From Ignavibacteriales bacterium (GTDB taxonomy: Bacteria > Bacteroidota > Ignavibacteria > Ignavibacteriales > Ignavibacteriaceae), in NCBI GenBank assembly GCA_016707585.1, contig JADJHL010000009.1:62001-126000 (forward strand): a stretch of 64,000 bases of DNA, given 5' to 3'. The notes below the pieces were generated by a model, which was not told the DNA's origin, did not search any database, and saw only the letters and a list, made by a program, of their open reading frames with translations. The position numbers and the translations under genes were made by a program. Position 1 is the first letter of the stretch; every line of letters starts with the position of its first letter. Positions 28,761 through 37,746 of this stretch are shown piece by piece.

Positions 28761-30446
28761 ATGAAAAAAATCTTAACGTTATTGTGCTTTATTTCCGTGC
28801 TTGGAACTGCTTACGCTCAAATCTCTATCGATGGTGATATGTTAGATTGGGCTGGAATTGATCCACTTGATACAGGTTTACCAACTGAAAGTTATGGTTT
28901 TGTCACGGATCTTCAGTACTCAGATTTTAATGTGCAGCATATTTATATAACTCATGATACTGCAAATGTTTACTGTAGGCTTGATCTTGATGCTACTGCT
29001 AATTTTAATAATTTTTATAATTATTCAAACCCACCGGTTTTTGAAGTTTATTTTGATACTGAAATTGGTGATACAACAGGATTTGATTGGGGTTGGTGGA
29101 ACAATGCTTACAAGTATTATATCAACTTAGCTCCTACTTTGCATCCTGATTCTTTAAATAAACATGCTGAGTTATATCTTTACACCGGCGGCAGAATGCC
29201 AACTTATGTAACTGGTGAATTTGTTTTATTAGCTCTTGTTCCTATGGCAATAAGTAGTGAAAATAATCAGCTTGAATTTTCTGTTCCGCGAAATCTAATA
29301 AATTTTGGTAGTGAATTTAGACCTTGGGTTTATTCTGTTGGTGATTTTCAATGGGCAACTGGTGCAGCTCAATTACCTTTAGAAGGTGGAACTACAATGT
29401 TGAAATATGATTTCTGGTATGGTGGATCAGTTTATCAACATCAAGGAACTCAAATTGTTTCTGATATTTCAATTGATGGAGATTTACTTGATTGGGTTTC
29501 TGCCGGAATTCAACCTGCAGATGTTGATGAATGTGCAGAAGAATTAGGTGATATTTTAACAGGACCATCATTTGATGTTAAGGATTATTATTTAACAAGT
29601 GATTCAACCTATCTTTACGTAAGAGTGGATATCGATCCTAATGCTACTTTTGCAGGAATGTACAATTATTCTAATCCTCCAGTTTTTCAATTATACTTTG
29701 ATATTAATTGGGGCGACACAACAGGTCTTGGATGGGGTGGTTTCTATAAATTGCCGGTTGATTATTTGATTGACTTAAGCGCTGCATTACATCCTGATTC
29801 ATCTGGAAACGAAGTACTTGTTAAAAAATTTGTTGGGGATTATAATGGTTCATCTGAGGTATATATAGATATTGAGGGCGCAGTTATATCGTTTGCAAAA
29901 AATACTGAAGACAATGTCGTTGAAATAGCAATACCTCGTTCTAAAATTAACGCAGGCACAGATATAAGACCTTGGTTATATATTGTTGGTGATCAGATTT
30001 GGACAGATGAAGAGTATGTACCAAATCCAATCAGAGAAGGCTGGGGTGGTGCTGAAGGTGAATATTATGCTGTTAATTATAACTTTATAAGCGGTTCTTC
30101 AGTTCGCAGACTCGGTGATAATTCAATTACATCTGTTGATGATGAATATAATAACTCAACAGTTGAAGGTTTTGGATTAGTTTCGAATTATCCAAATCCT
30201 TTTAATCCAACAACTACAATTGAATTTACTTTACCTGAACAAAGTTTAGTTAAAGTTGAAGTGTATGATATTTTAGGAAGTAAAGTATCAACTCTAATTG
30301 ATAATCAGGAATTAAGCGCTGGACAAAAAAGATTAGTATGGAATGGTAAGAATGATAAAGGCGTTCAAATGGTAAGCGGAACATACATTTACAGAATTAG
30401 CTCTGGTAAATTTAGTGTAAGTAATAAAATGATGTTATTGAAATAA
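28761..30446 (+). CDS. Sorted protein with two tandem CBM9/DOMON-like domains
   Basis: 561 residues. Signal peptide 1-20 (TAYAQ). Two homologous domains of about 210 residues (about 21-225 and 236-450) each open with a SIDGD(M/L)LDW motif and share NYSNPPVFxxYFD and GDTTG segments. This opening is typical of CBM9-like carbohydrate-binding modules. A C-terminal T9SS tail (about 470-561; NYPNPFNPTTTIEF) is present. No catalytic domain. Strong GGAG ribosome site, 27 bases from the preceding gene. Probably binds polysaccharide at the surface. Confidence 0.72.
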   Translation: MKKILTLLCFISVLGTAYAQISIDGDMLDWAGIDPLDTGLPTESYGFVTDLQYSDFNVQHIYITHDTANVYCRLDLDATANFNNFYNYSNPPVFEVYFDTEIGDTTGFDWGWWNNAYKYYINLAPTLHPDSLNKHAELYLYTGGRMPTYVTGEFVLLALVPMAISSENNQLEFSVPRNLINFGSEFRPWVYSVGDFQWATGAAQLPLEGGTTMLKYDFWYGGSVYQHQGTQIVSDISIDGDLLDWVSAGIQPADVDECAEELGDILTGPSFDVKDYYLTSDSTYLYVRVDIDPNATFAGMYNYSNPPVFQLYFDINWGDTTGLGWGGFYKLPVDYLIDLSAALHPDSSGNEVLVKKFVGDYNGSSEVYIDIEGAVISFAKNTEDNVVEIAIPRSKINAGTDIRPWLYIVGDQIWTDEEYVPNPIREGWGGAEGEYYAVNYNFISGSSVRRLGDNSITSVDDEYNNSTVEGFGLVSNYPNPFNPTTTIEFTLPEQSLVKVEVYDILGSKVSTLIDNQELSAGQKRLVWNGKNDKGVQMVSGTYIYRISSGKFSVSNKMMLLK

Positions 30447-30453
30447 AATTATT

Positions 30454-30485
30454 AGCAGGCATAACATTGTTATGCCTGCTTTATT
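30454..30485 (+). terminator. Intrinsic terminator
   Basis: AGCAGGCATAAC (30454-30465) pairs perfectly with GTTATGCCTGCT (30469-30480) across a 3-base loop, followed by TTATT. It separates the sugar and surface-protein operon from the lipoprotein-receptor group. Confidence 0.82.
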
Positions 30486-30511
30486 CTAAGAAAATTTATT
30501 GGTGATAAAAA

Positions 30512-31885
30512 ATGAATAGGATTACTATTGGTTTCTTCTGGATTTTTATTTCTGCAATAATTTTTTACTCATGTATTCCAGATAGAATGCCTTCAGCTCC
30601 AACTGAAATTGAACGGCCAGGTTTTGCATTGTTAGAACTTGGTGAATCAAATTTAAATTTTGCCCTAAACCATCAAATAAAAATGTACTTTAATGAGCCA
30701 ATGGATTTAAACAGCTTTCCAGCAAATGTTGTTGTTGAAAGTGTTAGTGGAAAAATTGAAGGTGCATTTTCGTACGGTGAATCTGATACAATAGTTATCT
30801 TTACTCCAATTACAAATTATAAACCAGCAGAGTATTATACTGTTTCTTTAAAAGGTGGAGTAAGAGATAAACACGGCAACTCAATGATCTCACCAAATGA
30901 AGAAGATGTTCCAGTTACAAGTTGGTTTTTTACTAGTGGAGAATATTCAAACAGCGGTTTTCCATTTTCTTTTATAAGAGATAAATCAAATAGAAATAAA
31001 ATTTACAGAGTGGGCGAGTTAAATGTTTTTCTTGATAGCCTAATTTTACCTGGTTCAATTGATTATCAAACATCCGCATTAGAGGTTGAACCAAATTCTG
31101 ATAAACTTTTTATTGTTAATCTAAAATTAACCGATGGTCAGGTTACAATAGTTGATCCAAATACTTTTACAGTTGTTAACCAACTTCCTGTGGGATTAGG
31201 GCCAACTAATATTGAGTTTAGCAGCCAAAAAGGTTATGTAACAAATTCTTCTGCAAAATCTTTTTCTGTTATCGATTTAAATTCACTTACAACTGAATCG
31301 ACTTTTATTTTTCCTGATGCTTTTAGACCAAAAGATGTTTCATTCAGTTCATTAAAAAATAAATTATACTTTTACAATACAACTAACTCAGAACTAAAAG
31401 TTGTTAATGCAAATGATTTTAATGATTCTCACCTCATTTCATCTGGTTTAAGTACAAAACCTACAGATATAGAAATAAGTAAAAATGGAAGATACATTTA
31501 TATACTTGGTACAAACTCAAGTATCATTTCTGTATTTGATGTTGAAACTGAAACATCAGTAATTCTTGATTTTGGATTTCAATATCTAACTGACGGAATT
31601 ATGGGAACAAATTTTTACTATGTGGCTTATTATAGAGGCACCGGTGGTGATGATATCGGCGGAGTTTTAAAAATTGATATAAATACTAATACAATTGTTG
31701 GACATCTTGAATGGGGATACCAGGTTGATCAATTAAAATTAACTGGTGCTGAAGAATTACTATATGCAGTTACACCAATTGATTCAACAGTTCAGGTGAT
31801 TGAAACAAAAACAATGAATAAAATTACCAGTACAAAAGTAAATGGTAATCTAAAGTATCTGGCAATAACAAATAATAATTATTAA
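30512..31885 (+). CDS. Lipoprotein with Ig-like domain and YVTN-type beta-propeller
   Basis: 457 residues. Lipoprotein signal with cysteine near residue 21 (FYSC). An Ig-like Big_5 domain (about 40-135; IKMYFNEPMD, SDTIVIFTP, YTVSLKGGVRD) is followed by beta-propeller repeats (about 150-457; VDPNTFTVVNQLPVGLGPTNI, FDVETETSVI). Such propellers often bind sugars or proteins. It is immediately upstream of the TonB-dependent receptor and may serve the surface-capture role that SusD plays elsewhere; this is inference. Confidence 0.72.
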   Translation: MNRITIGFFWIFISAIIFYSCIPDRMPSAPTEIERPGFALLELGESNLNFALNHQIKMYFNEPMDLNSFPANVVVESVSGKIEGAFSYGESDTIVIFTPITNYKPAEYYTVSLKGGVRDKHGNSMISPNEEDVPVTSWFFTSGEYSNSGFPFSFIRDKSNRNKIYRVGELNVFLDSLILPGSIDYQTSALEVEPNSDKLFIVNLKLTDGQVTIVDPNTFTVVNQLPVGLGPTNIEFSSQKGYVTNSSAKSFSVIDLNSLTTESTFIFPDAFRPKDVSFSSLKNKLYFYNTTNSELKVVNANDFNDSHLISSGLSTKPTDIEISKNGRYIYILGTNSSIISVFDVETETSVILDFGFQYLTDGIMGTNFYYVAYYRGTGGDDIGGVLKIDINTNTIVGHLEWGYQVDQLKLTGAEELLYAVTPIDSTVQVIETKTMNKITSTKVNGNLKYLAITNNNY

Positions 31886-31911
31886 AAGCACTTTAAACTA
31901 TTGGTTATCTC

Positions 31912-34458
31912 ATGAATAAATACATTTTAATTATTTGTGCTTATCTATTATCATTAACATTTCAAATTGTTGCACAGTCTGGTGGAAAAATTGTTGGTTC
32001 TGTTACTGATGCTACAAACGGACAACCATTAATTGGTAGCAGCGTTTTTATTGAAAACTTAATGCTTGGTGATGCAACAGATAAAGATGGAAATTACTTG
32101 ATACTTAATGTATCGCCGGGAACATATAATGTTAAAGCACAAATGGTAGGTTATAATAGTCAGGTTATTGAAGGTGTTAAAATATCATCCGGTTTAACAA
32201 TTACTCTGGATTTTAAAATGAACACTGAGACAATTGAGTTGCAGGAAGTTAAAGTAACATCTTACAAAATTCCGCCAGTGCAAAAAGATTTAACAAGTAA
32301 ATTACAGGGTCGAACTGGTGAAGAAATTTCACAAATACCTATTACAACTGTAAAAGATATTTTAATTCAACAGGCTGGTGTAACACAGCAAATCAGAACA
32401 CAACCAATTTCAAGTTTGCCTGTGTTTGGTCAATTTGCAACTGTACCATCAGATGGGTTACATTTTAGAGGTGGAAGAGAAAACGAAGCAAGTTATTTGC
32501 TTGATGGTATTAATGTTGCTGATGCTCTGTGGGGAGATTTTAATGTGGATCAGATGGGCGAATTATTAATTAGCTCTATGGAAACCTTTACCGGAACATT
32601 TGCTCCACAGTATGGCGAAGCTATGTCAGGCATTGTTCGAATATCCAGTTTAAATGAAATAACAACTCAGCCAAAATTTTCTTTTAAATCATTTACAGAC
32701 AATTTTGGATTTGATGCTGTATCCGATAATACTTATAGTTATGAATTAGTAGTGTCATCACCATTGCCATTTTACAATAATCTTGGATTTGTTTTTTCAC
32801 ATAGAACATTTAGTACTGATGGTTATATCAACGGATACATTTATCCTGAGTATGTAAATAGTGAAGGTATGGATAAAAGCGGCACACCAAAAGAAATCCC
32901 TATGCAGTATAATGATACTGAATTTAATTTTGGAAAAATTATCTGGCAAGCCTCCCAAAGTCTTAAAGTAAGTCTTGGCGGATTTATTTCTAAATCCAAC
33001 AAAGGTGTTTACAATCATTACTTTAAATATAATCCCTTTGGCACTCCACGAGTTAGATTAGAAGATAATTTAGCTTACTTAAAATTAAATTATCTTATAA
33101 ATGAAAACAGTTACTTAGATTTTTCAGTTGCTAATTATGAGCGTGGTTTTAAATCAACAGTATTTGATGATATTACTTTCTACAATATAGTTCCTCAAAA
33201 TGGTTCTGCTGAATTTTCTATTGTTGGTGAAGATTGGGTTTTCTTTGATACATACTTCAATAGAAAAGAAGTTAGTGTTGATTACGTTTGGCAGATTAGT
33301 AAAATTCATAATCTCTCTGTTGGTTCAACCTTTCAACAATTAAAAACAGATTTGATAAGAAGAAATCCTGATGGAGGTTTAGCATTAGAACAATATGCAT
33401 TTAGACCATACCAGATTGATGGTTATGTAAATGAAAAAATGGAATTTGAAGATATGGGTTTAATAGTTAATCTTGGTGCAAGGTTCGATTATATAAATTC
33501 CAACAGGTTGGTGTTAAAAGACATCACACAAATTTCTGATCCCCAAGCCCCGGTTGAAGAAGCGAAATCTGAATTTTATATAACACCAAGACTTGGGATT
33601 AGTTTTCCTATAGCGCAAACCGCGGCAATAAGATTTGGATACGGTCATTATTTTCAGTTCCCGAATTATTACAAAGTTTTTCAGGGAACTTATATGATAG
33701 AAGCGACAGGAGAGTACAGACCAAATCCACAATTGGAAAATACACCTGTTGCATCGTCATCAATCGAACCAGAAAAAACTGTTAATTATGAGTTTGGGCT
33801 TCAAACATTGTTAAGTGAAAAAGTTTCACTTGATGTTACGGCTTTTTATAGAAAGACAAGTAATTTAATTGGTGTGTTGCTAAACGAAACGAGTGAAGGC
33901 AAGCGATTCCAGGAAATGGGTAATATTGATTTTGCAACGGTTAAAGGAATTGAGTTATCACTTAAAAAACATTTCTCAGATAATTTTTCTGCATTCTTAA
34001 ATTATACTTTATCAAATACACTTGTAAGCACTTCAATTCTTTTTGAACGACCAACAGATGAATCACGAACATTTCCGGCTAATTGGGATCAGCCGCATGT
34101 TTTTCAGGGTAATGTTCATTTTGAAATGAATAATGGTTTTGGACTTTCTTTATACGGAAGTATTTCTTCTGGATTTCCTTATACACGATCAACATTTAAT
34201 CCAAATGGAGAACGTTCACCTTCAATTCATCAAATTGATATGAACATTTTTAAGAACCTAGAAATATTTGGATTTAAGCAGCAGATATTTATCCAGGTAT
34301 TAAATCTTACAAATGATAGAAATGTTTGGTGGGTTTATGCTGATTCTGGAGTTGCCGGTGCTGATGCAAGTGAAGCAACTTCTTATGACTACACAAATAA
34401 TCCAAGTATGTATGGTCCGGGAAGGACGATAAGACTTGGTATAAAATTGTGGAATTAA
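31912..34458 (+). CDS. TonB-dependent receptor with carboxypeptidase-regulatory-like domain
   Basis: 848 residues. Signal peptide 1-22, a CarboxypepD_reg-like beta-sandwich (about 27-115; GSVTDATNGQPLIGSSVFIENL), a plug (about 130-250; EISQIPITTVKDILIQQAGV, HFRGGRENEASYLLDGINV) and a 22-strand-type barrel ending FxxRTIRLGIKLWN. The architecture matches SusC-like importers, but no susD-like gene follows, and the TonB box is not obvious. Likely imports an oligosaccharide or other large ligand in this locus. Confidence 0.92.
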   Translation: MNKYILIICAYLLSLTFQIVAQSGGKIVGSVTDATNGQPLIGSSVFIENLMLGDATDKDGNYLILNVSPGTYNVKAQMVGYNSQVIEGVKISSGLTITLDFKMNTETIELQEVKVTSYKIPPVQKDLTSKLQGRTGEEISQIPITTVKDILIQQAGVTQQIRTQPISSLPVFGQFATVPSDGLHFRGGRENEASYLLDGINVADALWGDFNVDQMGELLISSMETFTGTFAPQYGEAMSGIVRISSLNEITTQPKFSFKSFTDNFGFDAVSDNTYSYELVVSSPLPFYNNLGFVFSHRTFSTDGYINGYIYPEYVNSEGMDKSGTPKEIPMQYNDTEFNFGKIIWQASQSLKVSLGGFISKSNKGVYNHYFKYNPFGTPRVRLEDNLAYLKLNYLINENSYLDFSVANYERGFKSTVFDDITFYNIVPQNGSAEFSIVGEDWVFFDTYFNRKEVSVDYVWQISKIHNLSVGSTFQQLKTDLIRRNPDGGLALEQYAFRPYQIDGYVNEKMEFEDMGLIVNLGARFDYINSNRLVLKDITQISDPQAPVEEAKSEFYITPRLGISFPIAQTAAIRFGYGHYFQFPNYYKVFQGTYMIEATGEYRPNPQLENTPVASSSIEPEKTVNYEFGLQTLLSEKVSLDVTAFYRKTSNLIGVLLNETSEGKRFQEMGNIDFATVKGIELSLKKHFSDNFSAFLNYTLSNTLVSTSILFERPTDESRTFPANWDQPHVFQGNVHFEMNNGFGLSLYGSISSGFPYTRSTFNPNGERSPSIHQIDMNIFKNLEIFGFKQQIFIQVLNLTNDRNVWWVYADSGVAGADASEATSYDYTNNPSMYGPGRTIRLGIKLWN

Positions 34459-34459
34459 T

Positions 34460-36670
34460 ATGATGATCTTTAAAATGAAAATTCAATTAACAAAATCAAT
34501 TTTAATTATCAGTTTATTTTTGATTTCATCCTTAAAACCACAAGTTAATAATCCAATGGATTTTACAAGATGGAATAAACTTGATATTAATAAAGTTGCT
34601 ACTGTATTTAACAATGCAGGAATGTTGTGTGATGGTAATAATCAAAATTCCAATCTTGCTAGATCACCATCATTTCAATATCCGCAAGGCAGCGGAAAAG
34701 ATTATGGAACTTGCATTGCTGTTGTTGTTGGTGCACCGTATCCACAAGATCCTGATGTTGTTGGTGGAGTAAATCCAAATAATTATCCTTATTTAGATGG
34801 AACAATGGATGAAGGGCCGGCAGATTTTTGGAATGAAGAACACTTTGCACCTTATCAAGAATTTACAAATCCAACAAGTGCTTGTATAAGTACTGATCCA
34901 AATTCATGGCCACAAACCTGGCCAACCTCATTACCAAATTATTATCCTGTAAATGGAATATCAGCAGATGTAATTACAAATAATAATCTACCAACTGTTC
35001 CAATCTTATTTGATCCTGAAACTGGTTGGCCTGGTGCTGGATCGGATGGTAAAAAATTAGCCGATCAGGAATCACTAAGTTTTATGTTCGGCTGGGGTGG
35101 CACAGATCAAATTGGTTCTGGCAATAGCCAAACAAGATGGCTCCGCACACAAATGATGATGCGAAGTATGGCATGGGAAGGTTCGCTTTATGAAAGCTTT
35201 ATCGTGTGGATGTTCATAGTTCGAAATCCTACTGATAAACCTATTGTTGATATGTCTTTAGGTGTGCATGCTGATTTTGGTTTCTTTCCATCATTCATCC
35301 CTGGTATTGGGCAGGATGATGACAGACATTATTATGATCCGAATCTACAACTAGCGTATGGATGGGATGATAATGATTATGAAGAAAATCCAATTGGCGG
35401 TGGTGGAATAAGTGGAGAAGAAATTGCATGGGCTGGTGTGTTAGCATTAAGGATGCCCGGTGGCGATGGTAAAGTTAAAACTTATGATGCAGCACATTTT
35501 TGGGAAGGTCAAACTTCAAACTCTGGTAGTGGTGGTGATCCTGAGATGTATTACAAATGGAATTTATTAAATGAAGATGATCCGCACGATAGTAATGGTG
35601 ATGGTGTTGATGATGATTTTGATAAGAACGGAGTTCCTGATGCACAAGAAGGTGGGATTGGATATTTTGTTGGAACAGGTGCAGATGGACTTCAAGTAAT
35701 TGGATCTGATAAATTTACATTGCAACCTGGTGAAATGGATACTTTACTTTTTGCTACTGTTTTTGGTGCAACAGAAGAAGAAATAAAAACTAATTCTCAA
35801 AGAGCGCTAACACTTTTTAAAAACAATTGGAAACCGATAAAAGCTCCGCCTGCACCAATTGTTGAGTCATTTACTAATGATAAAAAAGTAACTTTAATTT
35901 GGGGAACTGACAGTGAAAATGATCCAAAGTTTGAAGGATATAAAGTATATCGTTCTCAAGACAACGGTCAAAGTTGGGGATCAGAAAGCTTTGCCGATTT
36001 TCAAGGTGGAATACATTACATACCACTTGCACAATATGATTTGGAAAACGGTTTAAAAGGTTACTATCAATCTTTACCGGAATATGCTTGGTATTATTTA
36101 GGGGATGACAAATGGAACACTTTACGATTTGTTGTTAAAGGTGATTCGTTAGAAGGATTTGATTTAGGAAATCATAAACTAACATATTTTGAAGATGGCG
36201 ATACAGTAAATGTTTATGTTGATAGAACTGTATTAAATGGTGTTGAGTATAGATATTACATTTCAGCTTACGATTCAGGTAATGGAATCATTGGTCCGTT
36301 AGAAAATTCTGCATCATCCAAGCCAAATGAATTTAATAACACGGTTAGCGTTCGCCCGGAACTTCCACTTGCAGAAGATAAGCTTGGTAATGTTAGAGTG
36401 ATTCCAAACCCATATATAATTTCTGCTTTGTGGGAAACAAGTTGGAACGAACATTTACTTCAGTTTACTGGTTTATCAAATCAAGCTACAATTAAAATCT
36501 TTAACTCAAGTGGCGAATTGATAAAAACTTTAAATAAAGAAAATGATTCCAGCATTTTAGAATGGAATTTAAAAAACGAATATGAACAACAAGTTGCTCC
36601 AGGTGTATATTTTTATCATATAAATACACCGATCGGAACAACAACAGGTAAATTTTTTGTAATTCTTTAA
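34460..36670 (+). CDS. Large secreted protein with calcium-loop motif and sorting tail (paralogue A)
   Basis: 736 residues; N-terminal signal (in-frame ATGs at 34460, 34463 and 34475, the last giving a cleaner signal). Contains NPMDFTRWN and repeated tryptophan-rich blocks, a SNGDGVDDDFDKNGVPD calcium-binding-like loop (about 376-392), a fibronectin III-like stretch (KVTLIWGTDSENDPKFEGYKVYRSQ) and a T9SS-like C-terminus (about 645-736; VIPNPY ... APGVYFYH ... FFVIL). Closely similar in layout to the gene at 37747, so the two are paralogues. I do not recognise a catalytic domain. Two bases after the receptor gene. Confidence 0.7.
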   Translation: MMIFKMKIQLTKSILIISLFLISSLKPQVNNPMDFTRWNKLDINKVATVFNNAGMLCDGNNQNSNLARSPSFQYPQGSGKDYGTCIAVVVGAPYPQDPDVVGGVNPNNYPYLDGTMDEGPADFWNEEHFAPYQEFTNPTSACISTDPNSWPQTWPTSLPNYYPVNGISADVITNNNLPTVPILFDPETGWPGAGSDGKKLADQESLSFMFGWGGTDQIGSGNSQTRWLRTQMMMRSMAWEGSLYESFIVWMFIVRNPTDKPIVDMSLGVHADFGFFPSFIPGIGQDDDRHYYDPNLQLAYGWDDNDYEENPIGGGGISGEEIAWAGVLALRMPGGDGKVKTYDAAHFWEGQTSNSGSGGDPEMYYKWNLLNEDDPHDSNGDGVDDDFDKNGVPDAQEGGIGYFVGTGADGLQVIGSDKFTLQPGEMDTLLFATVFGATEEEIKTNSQRALTLFKNNWKPIKAPPAPIVESFTNDKKVTLIWGTDSENDPKFEGYKVYRSQDNGQSWGSESFADFQGGIHYIPLAQYDLENGLKGYYQSLPEYAWYYLGDDKWNTLRFVVKGDSLEGFDLGNHKLTYFEDGDTVNVYVDRTVLNGVEYRYYISAYDSGNGIIGPLENSASSKPNEFNNTVSVRPELPLAEDKLGNVRVIPNPYIISALWETSWNEHLLQFTGLSNQATIKIFNSSGELIKTLNKENDSSILEWNLKNEYEQQVAPGVYFYHINTPIGTTTGKFFVIL

Positions 36671-36682
36671 CAGGAATAAGTT

Positions 36683-37726
36683 ATGAAGCATTTTTTATTT
36701 AACTGGAAATCAAAGAGAATTTATTTAGTAATTTTATTCTCATTAATCACACTACAAAATCAAGAAACGTTTGCTCAGCAAGTTGATTACTCAGGTACAT
36801 CTGCAGCAAACTTTTTAAAAATAGGTGTTGGCGCAAGACCAATGGCTATGGGTGATGCAGCAATTGCTTCAATAAATTCTCCTGAAGCACTTTATTGGAA
36901 CGTTGCAGCTTTAACAAGAATAGATGATGAGTTTTCTTTTGCAGTTTCATCAATGGATTGGTTAGTTGAATCACGAAATTCTTACTTAGCTGCTGCGTAC
37001 AAATTTGATGGTGTAGGAAGTTTCGGAATTGATTTACAATATCTTGATTATGGAAGAATTGAAGAAACAACTGTGTATGATCAAGATGGTACCGGTAGAT
37101 TTTTATCTGCAAGTGATATGGTAATTGGATTAGGCTACGCAAGAGAATTAACAGATAGATTTTCTTTCGGTGTCAAACTAAAATACATTAATCAAACAAT
37201 TGCTGATGCTACAGGCAGTGCGTTTGCTGTTGATTTAGGTGCAGTTTTTCAAACTTCATTTTTTGATAACAAATTAAGATTTGCTGCATCGCTATCAAAC
37301 TTTGGAACAAAATTAAAATTTACTGGAAGAGATTTATCAGTAACATATAACATTCCGGATAATCCGGGTAACAAACAGATTCCAGCGGAATTATCTACAA
37401 TCGATTGGGATATTCCTTTACTATTAAGATTCGGAGTTTCAAACTACTTTATAGAAAATGAAGATGTGTCGTTACTTGTAGCTTATGATATACTGGATAG
37501 CAGAGATTATGAAGTTAGACATAATGTTGGAACTGAAATTGGATTATATAAAATGGTTTTCTTAAGAGGCGGCTATAAGTTTAATTATGATGAAGTAAAA
37601 TACACAATCGGTTTAGGATTAGATTTTAAAAACATTATAGACTACAAATTAAAGTTAGATTATGTCTTTTTGGATTTTGGTGATTTTGGATCACTAAATC
37701 AATTCTCACTTTTATTTAATCTATAG
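36683..37726 (+). CDS. PorV/PorQ-type outer-membrane beta-barrel protein
   Basis: 347 residues with a signal peptide (about 1-31, ending FAQ) and a FadL-like barrel: ANFLKIGVGARPMAMGDAAIA (about 40-60), EALYWNVAALTR and the VIGLGYAREL region. In other bacteria PorV shuttles sorted cargo to the T9SS sortase. Placed exactly between two paralogous sorted proteins, it may be a dedicated cargo shuttle or a lipid or hydrophobic porin. Its general role is known; its specificity is not. Confidence 0.83.
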   Translation: MKHFLFNWKSKRIYLVILFSLITLQNQETFAQQVDYSGTSAANFLKIGVGARPMAMGDAAIASINSPEALYWNVAALTRIDDEFSFAVSSMDWLVESRNSYLAAAYKFDGVGSFGIDLQYLDYGRIEETTVYDQDGTGRFLSASDMVIGLGYARELTDRFSFGVKLKYINQTIADATGSAFAVDLGAVFQTSFFDNKLRFAASLSNFGTKLKFTGRDLSVTYNIPDNPGNKQIPAELSTIDWDIPLLLRFGVSNYFIENEDVSLLVAYDILDSRDYEVRHNVGTEIGLYKMVFLRGGYKFNYDEVKYTIGLGLDFKNIIDYKLKLDYVFLDFGDFGSLNQFSLLFNL

Positions 37727-37746
37727 TTAATGAATAAGGTTTTATA

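Noticed and set aside
36846..37142. 98-residue reverse-strand frame within the PorV-like gene
   Set aside because: The forward gene has clear signal, barrel and motif conservation; the reverse frame is low-complexity with no start site.
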